Of a DNA stretch of 64,000 nt, positions 22,781-34,100 are shown one piece after another. The stretch covers positions 74,260,420-74,324,419 of the forward strand of contig NC_087247.1 in assembly GCF_037042905.1 (NCBI RefSeq), written 5' to 3'. A model generated the notes under the pieces. It searched no databases. It was not told the origin of the DNA and was given only the letters and a program-made list of their open reading frames with translations. Origin of the DNA: Lytechinus pictus. Its lineage: Eukaryota > Echinodermata > Echinoidea > Temnopleuroida > Toxopneustidae. Each line of letters starts with the position of its first letter. The stretch's first letter is position 1. The position numbers and the translations under genes are program-made.

Positions 22781-24529
22781 TGATGCCCATGGATACTTGG
22801 TCCTTGGGCATATTATTAGCCAGAAAGATTCGAACATCATATTGAACATCATGAATCTGACCCTTTCACTATTCAATGACTGATTAAAGGTATATGTAAT
22901 TCTAGGCTACTTTCCTATGATAAATAAGTATGTTTAAACTATAGGCCAGGAAAAGAGGGGAAAATAAGAAAATACAACAAAACAGAAGAAAAAAAAAACA
23001 AAGAGAGGAAAACTATTTATCCTTCCAAAGAAAAACATAAGCTCCAAAAAGCAGTGGCAATAGTAATTTCCTGACTGGTTGCCAGCAAAACCAAACTAGA
23101 AGAAGGAGAAAGTTTCTTGCTTATGTGTATTATGGGCCAATAATAATTGTCAAATTGGCAATATGTAAACAAAAAAATGCCCCAGTTATAGCGAGAAATT
23201 GTGAGAGCTATAATGGAAATTACTAAAATGTTTTTATTAAAATCAATTAATCCCTAATTTTGTTATGATTTGATCCTGTAATGATGTAATTATTTTTGAA
23301 CATTTTTAATTTGCTAAATAAAGTATTAAAAAAATACATATCTAGGCTTATTAGGCTATATGCAGACCCATGATTAATATAAAAGAAAAGAATAACAAAA
23401 ATAATAACAAAGAACACCACCTCGGGCCTCTTACCTTGCCGTTTTCACAGTTGTCAGTCATGAAAATAGAGCAATTAGAGATTGGTGGCTTTATTCAGAA
23501 TTTTTGTTGGTCCACCCTCTCCCACTCGGTCTCCCACTCCGTGTTCATCCTTGTAAATGATTTCCTGCTTAACCTAGCTAGTAACTATTTATAATTATAA
23601 ATTTTATACTTCCTTTTCTTTTTTTTAATTGCATGTATTTTTATATATTATTCAAATAATATACTGTTTATAATTACGCGCGTGTATACCGTATACTATT
23701 ATTCAACCGTCCAAGTTTTAGCAACCAAAGCTCTATGACGCAATAATGACCAATGGCGTAAGGAGAGGGGACAGTCTAGATTGCATGGAATTTGGGGGCT
23801 CTAAATAATAGCAAAAATTCGACCTTTTCTAATGGAAATTTAATTTTGTGCCGGATTTTAACTTAATGTCCATAAATTATTTCCATATTCCCATATTTGT
23901 TATTTCTTTTCCTTTTTTCCTTTTTTCAAATCCATACCAATGTGACAAAAGTGCATAAAAAACAAAAACAAAATCCGAATTGGCCCGTATTCGTAAGTCG
24001 ATAATAGCCATATTTTCTCACTGTCACTGGCGTAGTCAATCCCAGCCGGATGGGGATACCCCCCCCCCCTCCCACCATGCATGCCTGTCTCCCACTCACT
24101 TTTAGGAGAACGGGATGGGTCTGTTCAATCCACCCCCCCCCCCCAATTTTTCACATTTTTCAAGACAGAAACGATATTAAAAAATAATAATCGAAAATTA
24201 ATTGGTACCTTACTGTTAATGCATAAAATTAATTGTCTTTAAACACCGCGCAAGTGTTTAAATTGGCCCAAAATGCCGCCAAAATGCAGCTCCCGTGCTC
24301 AGTCTTATACTGTACCTGTCGAATTTAGCCATGACAAATTCGCACATAAGGTTTTAATGCACTGTAGGCCTACGTGAATATGGTTACAGAGCCATTTATT
24401 TTCAGCAATACTTTCCTTCTCATTTTGCATCAGTGTCCTATTTCCATGTTTTAGGAAGTAAAATTATGCTTTTTGAGCAATAAATGGCTTAGATTGAAAT
24501 AAATTGCGATTATATATATAGGGACGTCC
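22781..24529. other. Spacer with C-tracts
   Basis: No gene supported. C-runs at about 24060 and 24134, and the end-like phrase CACTGGCGTAG near 24026, hint at eroded hAT ends that I could not pair. Confidence 0.4.
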
Positions 24530-24776
24530 AATCCAAATTTAGATTTTAGCCTATAATCTAGGCGGAGGCTGCACTTATTGTCCATGCTGTTAAGCTTAAC
24601 GCAAGCGATACGTCTGATCTGGCAAAGACTACACATTTTGGATGCGAAGCATCCACCTTCACATCCACAAATGCGTAGTCTTCGCCAGATGAGCAGTATC
24701 TCTTGCGTCAGCATAACAGCAAAGACAATAACTGCAGCCTCCGCCTAGATTATAGGCTAAAATTTAGATTGAATCT
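24530..24776. mobile_element. Fold-back element with 110-bp arms
   Basis: Left arm TTTTAGCCTATAATCTAGGC through AAGACTACACATTT, and right arm GCGTAGTCTTCGCC through GCCTAGATTATAGGCTAAAA, are inverted copies. The centre GATGCGAAGCATC is itself palindromic. No coding potential, and no target duplication identified. Confidence 0.75.
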
Positions 24777-25229
24777 TTCAATTTAATAGATTAAGAATTC
24801 AATATCATTCGATTGAAAATTTTAATCCAATTTTAGATTGGTTCCTGACCTTTATCTTTTAATCTACAGACTTTAAAGAGGGCCTATTTTATAAGACCTT
24901 GTTGCTGAAAATATTATTATGATCACATTTTCTTCTATTTTCATCTCAGTCAAGTACATAGTTTACAATGAATATGTTATGAATCATATAAGTTTCCTCG
25001 CCTTTTTTATAAAAATAAAACTGTTTAGACATCTTCACCATTCAATCTTCCAACCACTAGAAATTTGCACTTCCGCTCGCAATCTGTATTTAATTATATC
25101 ACAAGTAAAACAGATATCGAAAATGCGGCGAAAATGATCTCTTCACCAAAAGTGATAAATGACAGTAATTAATTCATTTTTATGCCACCTTTTCGTAGCC
25201 CTCGAGTAGTGAGGGAATGCCCTTATCAT

Positions 25230-26200
25230 GATTTTTTCAGCTTAATTGGCCTATATTGCTATCATCACCCCCCCCCCCCGGCCCCCTCCGGCCTTTCTCA
25301 CCCCAGCTGCTCGGACTATAGTATGGTAGTGGATCGTATTACCGAACACTTTTCATGAATTCAATCATATCAAACACATTATTCTCATAAAATTCACCAA
25401 ACTTTCACCATAAATACACAATTACCTACAAAATAAAAATTTGTAAAAATTTTGCCGAAATCGTTTTTCCTTTTTACGATATTAGCTTCCAATCGGACCC
25501 CTCTTCGCATGTGAAATATTTTGGTCACTTGAAAAAGGTATCGTATTGCCGAACGTGTGTTTTGAGTTGAGAAAACAACAGTTACTGATGAGCTATTTTC
25601 ACCATATTTTATTATTACTGATGAATAGGCCTCTATCAAATTGCCAAATAAAAATTAAGGCGGGGTGCATGTCCGGTAAACATTTCAACCACTGGCGGAT
25701 CCAGGGCCCGTGACCCCTCCCCTTTTACTAGGCATAATTAAAATTTGTAATGTAAAAATGGCGTTAAAACAGAAGTGTGCCCCCCCCCCCCTTTTTTTTT
25801 TTTTGAAAGTGGAAACTTTTTTTTTTTTGCTTGTCATTATTTTTCTTGGAAAAATGTCCTTCTTTTTTGGTTAAAAACCTTCCCCCTTTTTTTTTTTGCT
25901 TGTCAATTTTTTTCCTAGTCAAAATGTGCCACCCCCCCCCCCCCCCCCCCCCCCTTTTGGAAAATATCCGCCTTGCGCATTTTGCAAAGTATGCTGCATG
26001 CATATATGCAACGAACGTCGAGGGTAGCAACACACGTTCGTACTGGTATGCTGTACCGGTACACCGTACACGGAATTTCTAGCATAATTTACTATTTAGT
26101 AAGTATTAAATTAACCGCTTACATCTTTATATTTTCCATTTGGTCCAAGTGTGAGGGTTCGATGAATAATGTGATAGATCGGTAATATGCACTTTACATG
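25230..26200. repeat. C-tract-rich hAT-end-like debris
   Basis: C-runs at about 25267, 25783 and 25932 (23 C) alternate with T9-T10 runs. The phrases CACTGGCGGATCCAG (about 25692) and ATATCCGCCTTG (about 25967) look like opposite hAT ends, but their flanks do not form a duplication, so no element is called. Confidence 0.45.
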
Positions 26201-26410
26201 CACATGTCATTTAATCATTGAACTTGCATGACTCGAGTCACTCGACCCATGTTGACGATTTCATTTCTGACTTCTGTGAAAGCAATACACAAAATCGAGC
26301 GTATGGGAACAGTACCGGTAGCGGGCTTGGCCTGGGGCGGCGCGGGCTAATCCAGGGCCAGGCCCACTCACACGTATTCCGAGATTCCGAGGTTAGTTAG
26401 TAATATAACC

Positions 26411-27444
26411 CAGGGGCCCGTTTCTCAACACCTGGACAAGTTAGTCATATCTTTATCCACCAACCACGGAGATAGTTCCAATCTTACTAAACCTGTTTCT
26501 CGAAAGGCTTCCTAACTAGAATCCCTTGATATCGATACTATCGGTAAAAAGAGCAGACGAGACGTAGCCTTGGTCACAAAAAAACATATTTTTCAAAAAG
26601 AACAATTATGACAAAATTGCAAATATTGTGATGAATTGGGAAATACATCTTTTCAAAATAATAGCACATGAAAATTATGCATCATACATACTTAGACCAT
26701 GAAGATTGGAGCATTCAATTGCTGAGAAAATTAAATTATGAATAAATCATTTCATGACTAGAAAATCACATGTGGACGTTGAGATGGGTACCCCCGCGAC
26801 ATCGAATTTTAATAGTTTACGAAAGTAAACCATAACGGTTTTTTTTGTAAAATGATGATACTTATACGCCCTTCTACGATTCCAAACATCATCAAAATAT
26901 AGTTTAACAAAAACAAAAATAAATCTTTGAAACTGAAACATACGATATGACAAATTCTATGCATAAATTAGAGATAGAATTTATCCAAATGTTAATAGTT
27001 GTCTGAAAACGACAAATACGAGTCCAGTTATGGATGGCCTGACGTGGTAGAATCTGTATCGATTAAATCATTTTACTATTTCAAACTGAATGGTTTTGTG
27101 GCATTTTACCAACAGTTTTTATAGTTTCTTTTTATTAGAATTATCATTGAATGCATTATCCCACTTGTTTTGTGATGTAATTTCAATCTCTATGATTGAT
27201 TACGTAAGATTATTATTTACAAATATCTAGGCACTTTTGCTTGTCATAGTCTACCCACGTGATGCCACTACGTCATTAAGAAAGAAGTTATGACAGGTTC
27301 GGATGTGTCATAAATATTTAGTGAGGTTGTTGTACCCGATCTTGGTAAAGAGGGCTTTGTGAAACGGTTAGCGGACACGTAGCTCACTATCTCCGATTTA
27401 GTCAAGAAGTTAGACTTATGACGGTGTTGAGAAACGGGCCCCAG
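26411..27444. mobile_element. 1.03-kb inverted-repeat element
   Basis: The left end CAGGGGCCCGTTTCTCAACA mirrors the right end (reverse complement CTGGGGCCCGTTTCTCAACA). Arms of about 90 bp share GTTAG, CATA and GGAGATAG motifs. No transposase frame. The target duplication is not clear. Confidence 0.7.
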
Positions 27445-27576
27445 GACTCGTCCGTGTAATATTAGGCAGAGGGTACTCTCCAAAATGGGGTAGAATATGG
27501 TGTCGCAATAGCACCCCAAATAAAAGGGGAAAAATAAATTATGCACTTACGGTATACCCAGTTGTTGTGTGTCCGG

Positions 27577-27694
27577 ACTAGACCAAAAGCTTCAGTCTCT
27601 GTATTTTGGTTGTTCCGCTGAACTACGTTGGCTCCACTAGACCAAAAGCTTCAGTCTCTGTATTTTGGTTGTTCCGCTGAACTACGTTGGCTCC
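27577..27694. repeat. 59-bp exact tandem duplication
   Basis: The unit beginning ACTAGACCAAAAGCTTCAGT and ending GTTGGCTCC is repeated twice in a row (27577, 27636). Diverged copies occur at 61580-61630 and, inverted, at 62040-62100. Confidence 0.85.
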
Positions 27695-28746
27695 ACTCAC
27701 CATACATAGACTGAAGGGGATGGGGCCCCGTACCTACAGCCAACGTATAGTGAACTAGCGTTTTATAGATCGCGATTTAAAACTGTTTTTTAAGCAAAAT
27801 TGAAAGTTTCATGGTTTCCATTATCAGGGAAATATAAATAACTTAAGTAATTGCATACCTTGGGCCGGAGTTATTGAAAAAAATCCTCTGGATGATTGAG
27901 AAATCTGTCATCTAAGACATTTTCACCTGACCTGACGGTTTTTCTTGCAAGTTGCCATCTTGAATGACGTCATTATCGTTATTAACTTAATGTCTCGAAT
28001 CGATATATCGCGATTATAACTAGTAGTACTAGTACTAGTATAACTAGTATCGTTTATCTTCGGTTTCGTTCGCATATGGAGCAGATCGTATAATATCGAA
28101 AGCAATATCGATATCACATTCGTGATTGTTGACGTTCGTTTGTAAATATTTTATAGTTTGGCTGCCATTTTGACCATTTTTATCGTGTTCAACCCAATTA
28201 AACATCGGTAAAGTATAATTTTCATGCCTTTTCATCTATATCGTTTAAAGTATTTTGTTAATGGAATATCAAATTTTAAAAGTTTGTTGTTTATACATCC
28301 TTAGATTGTAAATTCGATGTGTAAAATTACATCAAACTTTGGACTGTGAATTGACAAAAGGGAGGGAATGAGAACACATGCGAGCCCACACGTACACCCT
28401 ACCGTCGGTAAATGGGGATTACAGTAAAATGTCAGAAATTGTTGAATAAATCCCCAGAAACGACGGTTATTCCTGTCTAGTCCGGACAGGTTGTGTGTCC
28501 GGACGATCAATTTTAGAAAGTCATTTGGAAAAAATTACAAGCGAAGTTTCATCAAATTTTAGTACAAAATTTTAGAAAATATTATAGAGAACAAAATAGA
28601 AGATGATTACAACTATTGAATTCATATTTTTAGTGTAATCTTAAGACAAAAAAGAAGGCTTCAAAAATATAAAGTGTCCGGACACCCGATCCCCCATCCT
28701 ACCCATTATATTATAACCTCGTTCGTAGGATGAGTGATCCTACCGT

Positions 28747-28911
28747 ATCATGGGCTCCGTAACACAAAAAGAATAGCAATCAATTGCTAAATAAACTGAC
28801 CAGTCAATATCAATGATACATGCGCATTTGATTTGAAATACTTACAAGGGACCAATCAGTGCGGTTCTTTCATATTTGCAATCCATCGCAAACCTTTGTG
28901 TTACGGAGCCC
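28747..28911. mobile_element. 165-bp inverted-repeat MITE
   Basis: The ends GGGCTCCGTAACACAAA and TTTGTGTTACGGAGCCC are exact inverted repeats of 17 bp. The interior is unpaired and non-coding. Confidence 0.75.
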
Positions 28912-29071
28912 AGGGGAGCGTTTCATGAAAGGACTTGTCAGACGTTTTATCAGACAAGTTCCATTTTATCCGAAAGTTACTATGGTAACTGCCTCTAAAC
29001 CAATCAGATTCAAGGAAAGTTGTCAGATCTGACAACATGTCGGACAAAAATATTGATGAAACGCTCCCCTG
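28911..29071. mobile_element. 161-bp inverted-repeat MITE abutting the previous one
   Basis: Ends CAGGGGAGCGTTTCAT and ATGAAACGCTCCCCTG are exact 16-bp inverted repeats. The interior contains GTTACTATGGTAACTGCCTC, the motif shared with 872-1018. It begins on the last base of the neighbouring MITE, suggesting insertion at its edge. Confidence 0.8.
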
Positions 29072-29159
29072 GACTCCATGATGATATTTTTAAATGGTAC
29101 TTTTTCATGATCATGGCCATAGCCATAGACATAGATAGCCAGGAGGCTTCTACAGAATA

Positions 29160-29400
29160 AAATTCATTTACTAACGTATGCTTACTCTCAACGAAGCCAG
29201 GGATTCGATTGCATTCATCTACACGCACCGCCAAAAAACCTCAAACTTTCGCCCCCGAGATTTCCACTTTCCTTCTAAAAGATCTAGCCCTAAATCATGT
29301 ACAGGGATACAACTTCATTTCCGACATTTCTACGATGTTGATTTCATTTTTGTCTCGCCCTCCAGAGGTAAAGGCGAGACTTAGGGATCCAAATGTCATC
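29160..29400. repeat. Dispersed repeat, inverse copy of 60750-60980
   Basis: Phrases such as CTTTCGCCCCCGAGATTTCCAC and CTTCTAAAAGATCTAGCCC here reappear inverted at 60840-60910. Open frames in both places come from this repeat and are not called as genes. Confidence 0.6.
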
Positions 29401-29646
29401 CTTCATCTGTCGGTGTCCGTTCGTCACAAACTGTTTGAAGAGTGGACTCATGAATAAAATAGCGTATCTAACCATGGTAACAGGCGTCAATTTGGCGCAC
29501 TGTGACAAAAGCGCGCATCAGCATTGGACATGTTTTATACACGCGCCCGATACGCGCTAAATTAAGCGTAATTTATACAGGAAATCTGCATAAACCATGG
29601 ACTCAACCGTGGGTTTTCAAAACCACCTTTGTGAATTCAGGCCAAT

Positions 29647-30035
29647 GACACATAACTCCTCAACCGTAAGTCGCTTTTCAACCAAACTTGGATGGTAGAT
29701 GGACTTGGGGGACCTGCATGTTATGCTACAGTCAGGGGTCACATGGTAAGGTCAAAGGTCATTTTCAGGTCAACGTTACAGTTTACATGCAAGACCCTCT
29801 TATGACACCTAACTCCGCAACCGTAAGTCACTTTTCAACCAAACTTGGTTGGTAGATGGACTTGGGGGACCTGCATGTTATGCTGCTGTCAGAGGTCACA
29901 TGATAAGGTCAAAGGTCATTTTCAGGTCAACGTTTTTAAAGTTTACATGCAAGACTCTCTTATGACACCTTACTCCGCAACCGTAAGTCACTTTTCAACC
30001 AAACTTGGATGGTATATGGACTTGGGGGACCTGCA
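29647..30035. repeat. 157-160 bp minisatellite with DR1 sites
   Basis: Units start at 29647, 29804 and 29964 (GACACMTAACTCC..CAACCGTAAGTC), and the third is incomplete. Units 1 and 2 each contain AGGTCAAAGGTCA (29749-29761, 29906-29918). It lies about 0.7 kb upstream of the KLHDC8-like start codon. Confidence 0.85.
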
Positions 30036-30751
30036 CAGCTTCATCAATGTTAATGATTAGGCAGTGATTTTTGGTACATGATATCTCCGTGTTCTGTGTA
30101 ACATTTTTGCATGGTTAAAGAATCAATTCAGTTTCATTTTTTTCTAAAAGCTCAGAGACTTGATAACACTCAAATGTGATCGGAAAATGTCATGTCCTGC
30201 CACTAATTTTCATTGGCCTAAAATTCATACTTTAGAGGTTCCTGTTTATATGAAATATATATATCTAAGGACGTCTCATACATTCAACAAAAAGAACCAA
30301 CTGAATCTGATGGGCTAAACAGTGTTAATTTAAGAGCTTAACACATTAATTTAAATTTTTGAGGTTGACACCATAAGCACTCACTTTTGCCACGTTTGAA
30401 TAATTTTCCATCCAAAGGAAACAGAATGAATCTGGTTAAGCTAGTGGAGGTAAGACCTATTGGTATGTAACTAACAACAATGATAGTTATTCTCTAACTC
30501 ATTTATATTTTTGGCTTCTAAATGAAAAAAAAGTCAAAAGTAGACCCTATCCGTGAATAGGACCGGTTAACATTCTATTTAAAGATTGTGTCCAACATAG
30601 ATGATAGATAAAAGAATGCTATTAACAAATAAATAAAAATGTTTTTTATTTCTTTAATTTTCATTATTCTCTTTTTCATATTGTTAAACAGGAATTGACA
30701 TGATCTGATTCCATTTTATACATTCAGAAAGAATTCTGAAAAGACTTAAAT

Positions 30752-31142
30752 ATGGCAACAGCAGGTGCTATAGGACCAGACAGTTTCAAGTGGGAATCAT
30801 TACCTCCTATGCCTACTAAACGGGTGTACTCCTCAGCTGTAGAGTGCAATGGTAAACTATACGTGATTGGTGGAGTGAGCATGCATGGTAATCCTATGGA
30901 TGCCTTTGAGATGTATGATCCTGAGAAGAAGAAATGGAACAATAGGTTACCTAACTTACCCAACAAGAGAGGACAACCAGCATTAGCTGTTGTAGGTAAT
31001 AAGATAGTAGTACTTGGTGGAGTAGCAGGAGGGAAGGAAGCATCGGATGCAGTGGATGTCTTTGATACATCATCTAAGAAATGGATCATGGGGATGAAGA
31101 CACTTGGAGAAAAGATACAGAACATTTCAACAGTTGTTCATA
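30752..31142 (+). CDS. KLHDC8: KLHDC8-like exon 1 (coding part)
   Basis: Encodes residues 1-130 with the first two kelch blades. The donor is CATA|GTGAGT. The frame would otherwise stop five codons on, which supports the splice. Confidence 0.88.
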
Positions 31143-34100
31143 GTGAGTATTAAGTCGCAACAAGAAATGAAAGAATTAGCACTATATGAGTTGTTTTTAT
31201 TCATTCTCATATTTGACGTGCAAAAGACTAATTTCTAATGTCACAGACCTTTAAATTCATCTTTTTCTTCAGCTTCAATCCATAACAATAATCAGCAATC
31301 AACAATTTATTGGTAGATCTGGGATATTAAAACAAACACTAAACAGCTTAACAGCGTACAGGTTAATAGAATTAATGTTTAGAAAAGAGGCGCAAAGTGA
31401 CTTTACATTTAATTTTAATCTCATCTAAATCCCATATCCTGACTCATAACTTTTTAAGAATTTGAATTCATACCTTAGATATGTAGGACAATAGTCAGTT
31501 GAAAACTTAATTGTACTTAAGTCACAACATGCCCAAGGATTGTTTCAATGATTTTAAGTATTAATAATTAGCCATACTTTTGTTTTTGTGATGTTTCATC
31601 ATATTTCCATTCTGTCATTCATCCATCTCTTCTTCTTGTACCTCCTTTCTGTTCTCATGACAGATGGAAAAGTTATAACAATTGGAGGCATGAAAGCAAA
31701 CACCTCTGCCTTGCAGATGTGCAGAGTCTTAAACATTGAAGAGAACTTATGGCTAGAGCTACCTGATATGCCAACCCCTAGGTACGGAGCAGCTGCACAT
31801 ATTAAGGGAGATATCATTTATGTTCTAGGTAAGGATCTCTTGAATCCAGTCACTAACATGTTTACATTCATACCATGGACTGGCAAAGATTTTGATATTG
31901 TATAATTGAATGAATTAGTGTGTAGTTTTGTATTTGATATTTCGTAATAGGGATGACCCATTGTGTGTAGTCAGCCCTCGCAGTAAGCATTCAGATGGGC
32001 AAGATAATTTTTGATAAATCGCCTTGATTATGACCAATGTCAGTAATAGTAATAGAGTAATTTTTATACGCTCGTCTTGACGGGACGTATTATGGTATCA
32101 CGCTCAGTGTCCGTCTGTCCGTCCGTTAACTTTTCCTTGTAAACGCGATAACTTCAGTTTAACTTAACCTAGGCTCATATAATTTGGTATGTATAATACT
32201 AGCATAGATCTAAGGAAGCCTATTGTTTTTGAGGTCAAAAGGTCAAAGGTCAAGGTCACAGTGACCTATTTTCATTGTACCCTTCTGCAGTCCTTGTAAA
32301 CGCGATAACTTAAGTTTAACTTAACCTTGGATCATATAATTTGGTATGTATAATACTAGCATGGATCCAAGGAAGCCTATTGATTTTGAGGTCAAAAGGT
32401 CAAGGTCACAGTGACCTATTTTCATTGTACTCTTCTGCAGTCCTTGTAAACGCGATAACTTCAGTTGAACTTAACCTAGGCTCATTTAATTTGGTGTGTA
32501 TGATACTAGCATGGATCTCAGGAAGCCTCTTGGTTTTGAGGTCAAAAGGTCAAAGGTCGAGGTCACAGTGACCTATTTTCATTGTACTCTTCTGCAGTCC
32601 TTATAAATACGATAACTTAAGTTGAACTTAACCTAGGCTCATATAATTTGGTGTGTATGATACTAGCAATTCTATTGATTTTGAGGTCAGAAGGTCAAAG
32701 GTGAAGTCGCCATCTTCCACTTTCCTTGCTTGACCAATAGCTCCATTTTCCGCGTTAAAGACGGGCGTATTATGTGCTTGCCTTAGCGACACTCTTGTTC
32801 TTAATTTCCCGTGAAAACCAAGCATGAAAGTCTAGGTTTGCCATAGTTTTTGGTCAAGAATGATGTAAGATAATGAACATTTGTGGGGTTAGTCTTTCAG
32901 TTAGTTTCAAATTTGGCTTAATATTCAGATTTTTATTTTACATCTGAGAAATCGTCATATCCACAAGATACATGCAGATAGTTGTGATAAGTAATAATGA
33001 ATTGATAGTAATCTGACAGACTTGCAAGGGTCATATATCCATTATGGATCAGGTATTCGTTTGCAATGTACCTGAAGTAAGCTGTACCTTAGAGGGGAAT
33101 AAAACCTTTGAACAAGTAGGCTTGTGTCGAAACAGAAAATTCAAATAATAAGAACAAAGAAAGTTTAAGAAAAATCTGACAAATAATGAGAAAGTTATGA
33201 GCATTTGAATATTGCAATCATGCTATGGAGATCCTCTCATTGGCAATGCGACAAGGATGTGTGATGTCCAGTGGTGATGTCACATGTGAACAACTTTCCC
33301 TTTGATGGGCTATAAAATTCCCTCAAAATGTCTCTTTTTGCTTTTTCTTATAGTGATACAAACTCTTTATCCATGATGTATTCTTTAAAAATCTGTATTA
33401 CATGCCCTCCTATAAAAAGAACACATGATCTACTGATAGATGTGATAAAAGAGGCAATTTAAGTGAAATATATGCTAGAGTAATGGGAAAAGTTGTTCAC
33501 AAGTGACATCACACATCTTTGTTGCATTGCCAATTTGAGGATCTCCATAGCATTAGCGATCGCAATATTCAAATGCTCATAACTTTCTCATTATTTGTCT
33601 GATTTTTTTTCAAACTTTCATTGATCTGTTTCTTTGATTTTTCTGTTTTCACACAAGCTATCTTGTTCCAAAGGTTTCATTCTCCTTAATTATTGCTTTT
33701 TAAAAACAGGAGGGAGAAATGGAAAGCACCCTGTCCAGTGTTTGGAGGTACTGGACTTGAAGCAGTCTAAGTGGACCAAACTAAAGCCCATTACCAAGCC
33801 TAGGGTTTTCTGCTCATATATCATGACCGATGAGAAGTTCTATTGTATAGGTGGTCTTCAATCTGATGGAAAGGACTTCCATGATGATACAGAGGAATAT
33901 GATGTGGAAAATGGTAATTACCCTGGGCTAAAGGCCCTCTATCTCACCTACGACTTTGCCTCATGTCTTGGGTGTAAAATCCCTTCTTCATTGTCATTTC
34001 CTGTTGTCTTTTTTTCTGCTTTAGCCCTTAGCCACCACCCTGTGGGTCACTTCCATTGATAAGTGGGCATTATCCTGAAAAGAAATACTCCCTAGACAAG

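Noticed and set aside
25692-25978. hAT element with CACTGGCGGATCC and ATCCGCCTTG ends
   Set aside because: Flanking 8-mers do not match in any register tried, so the ends may belong to different elements.
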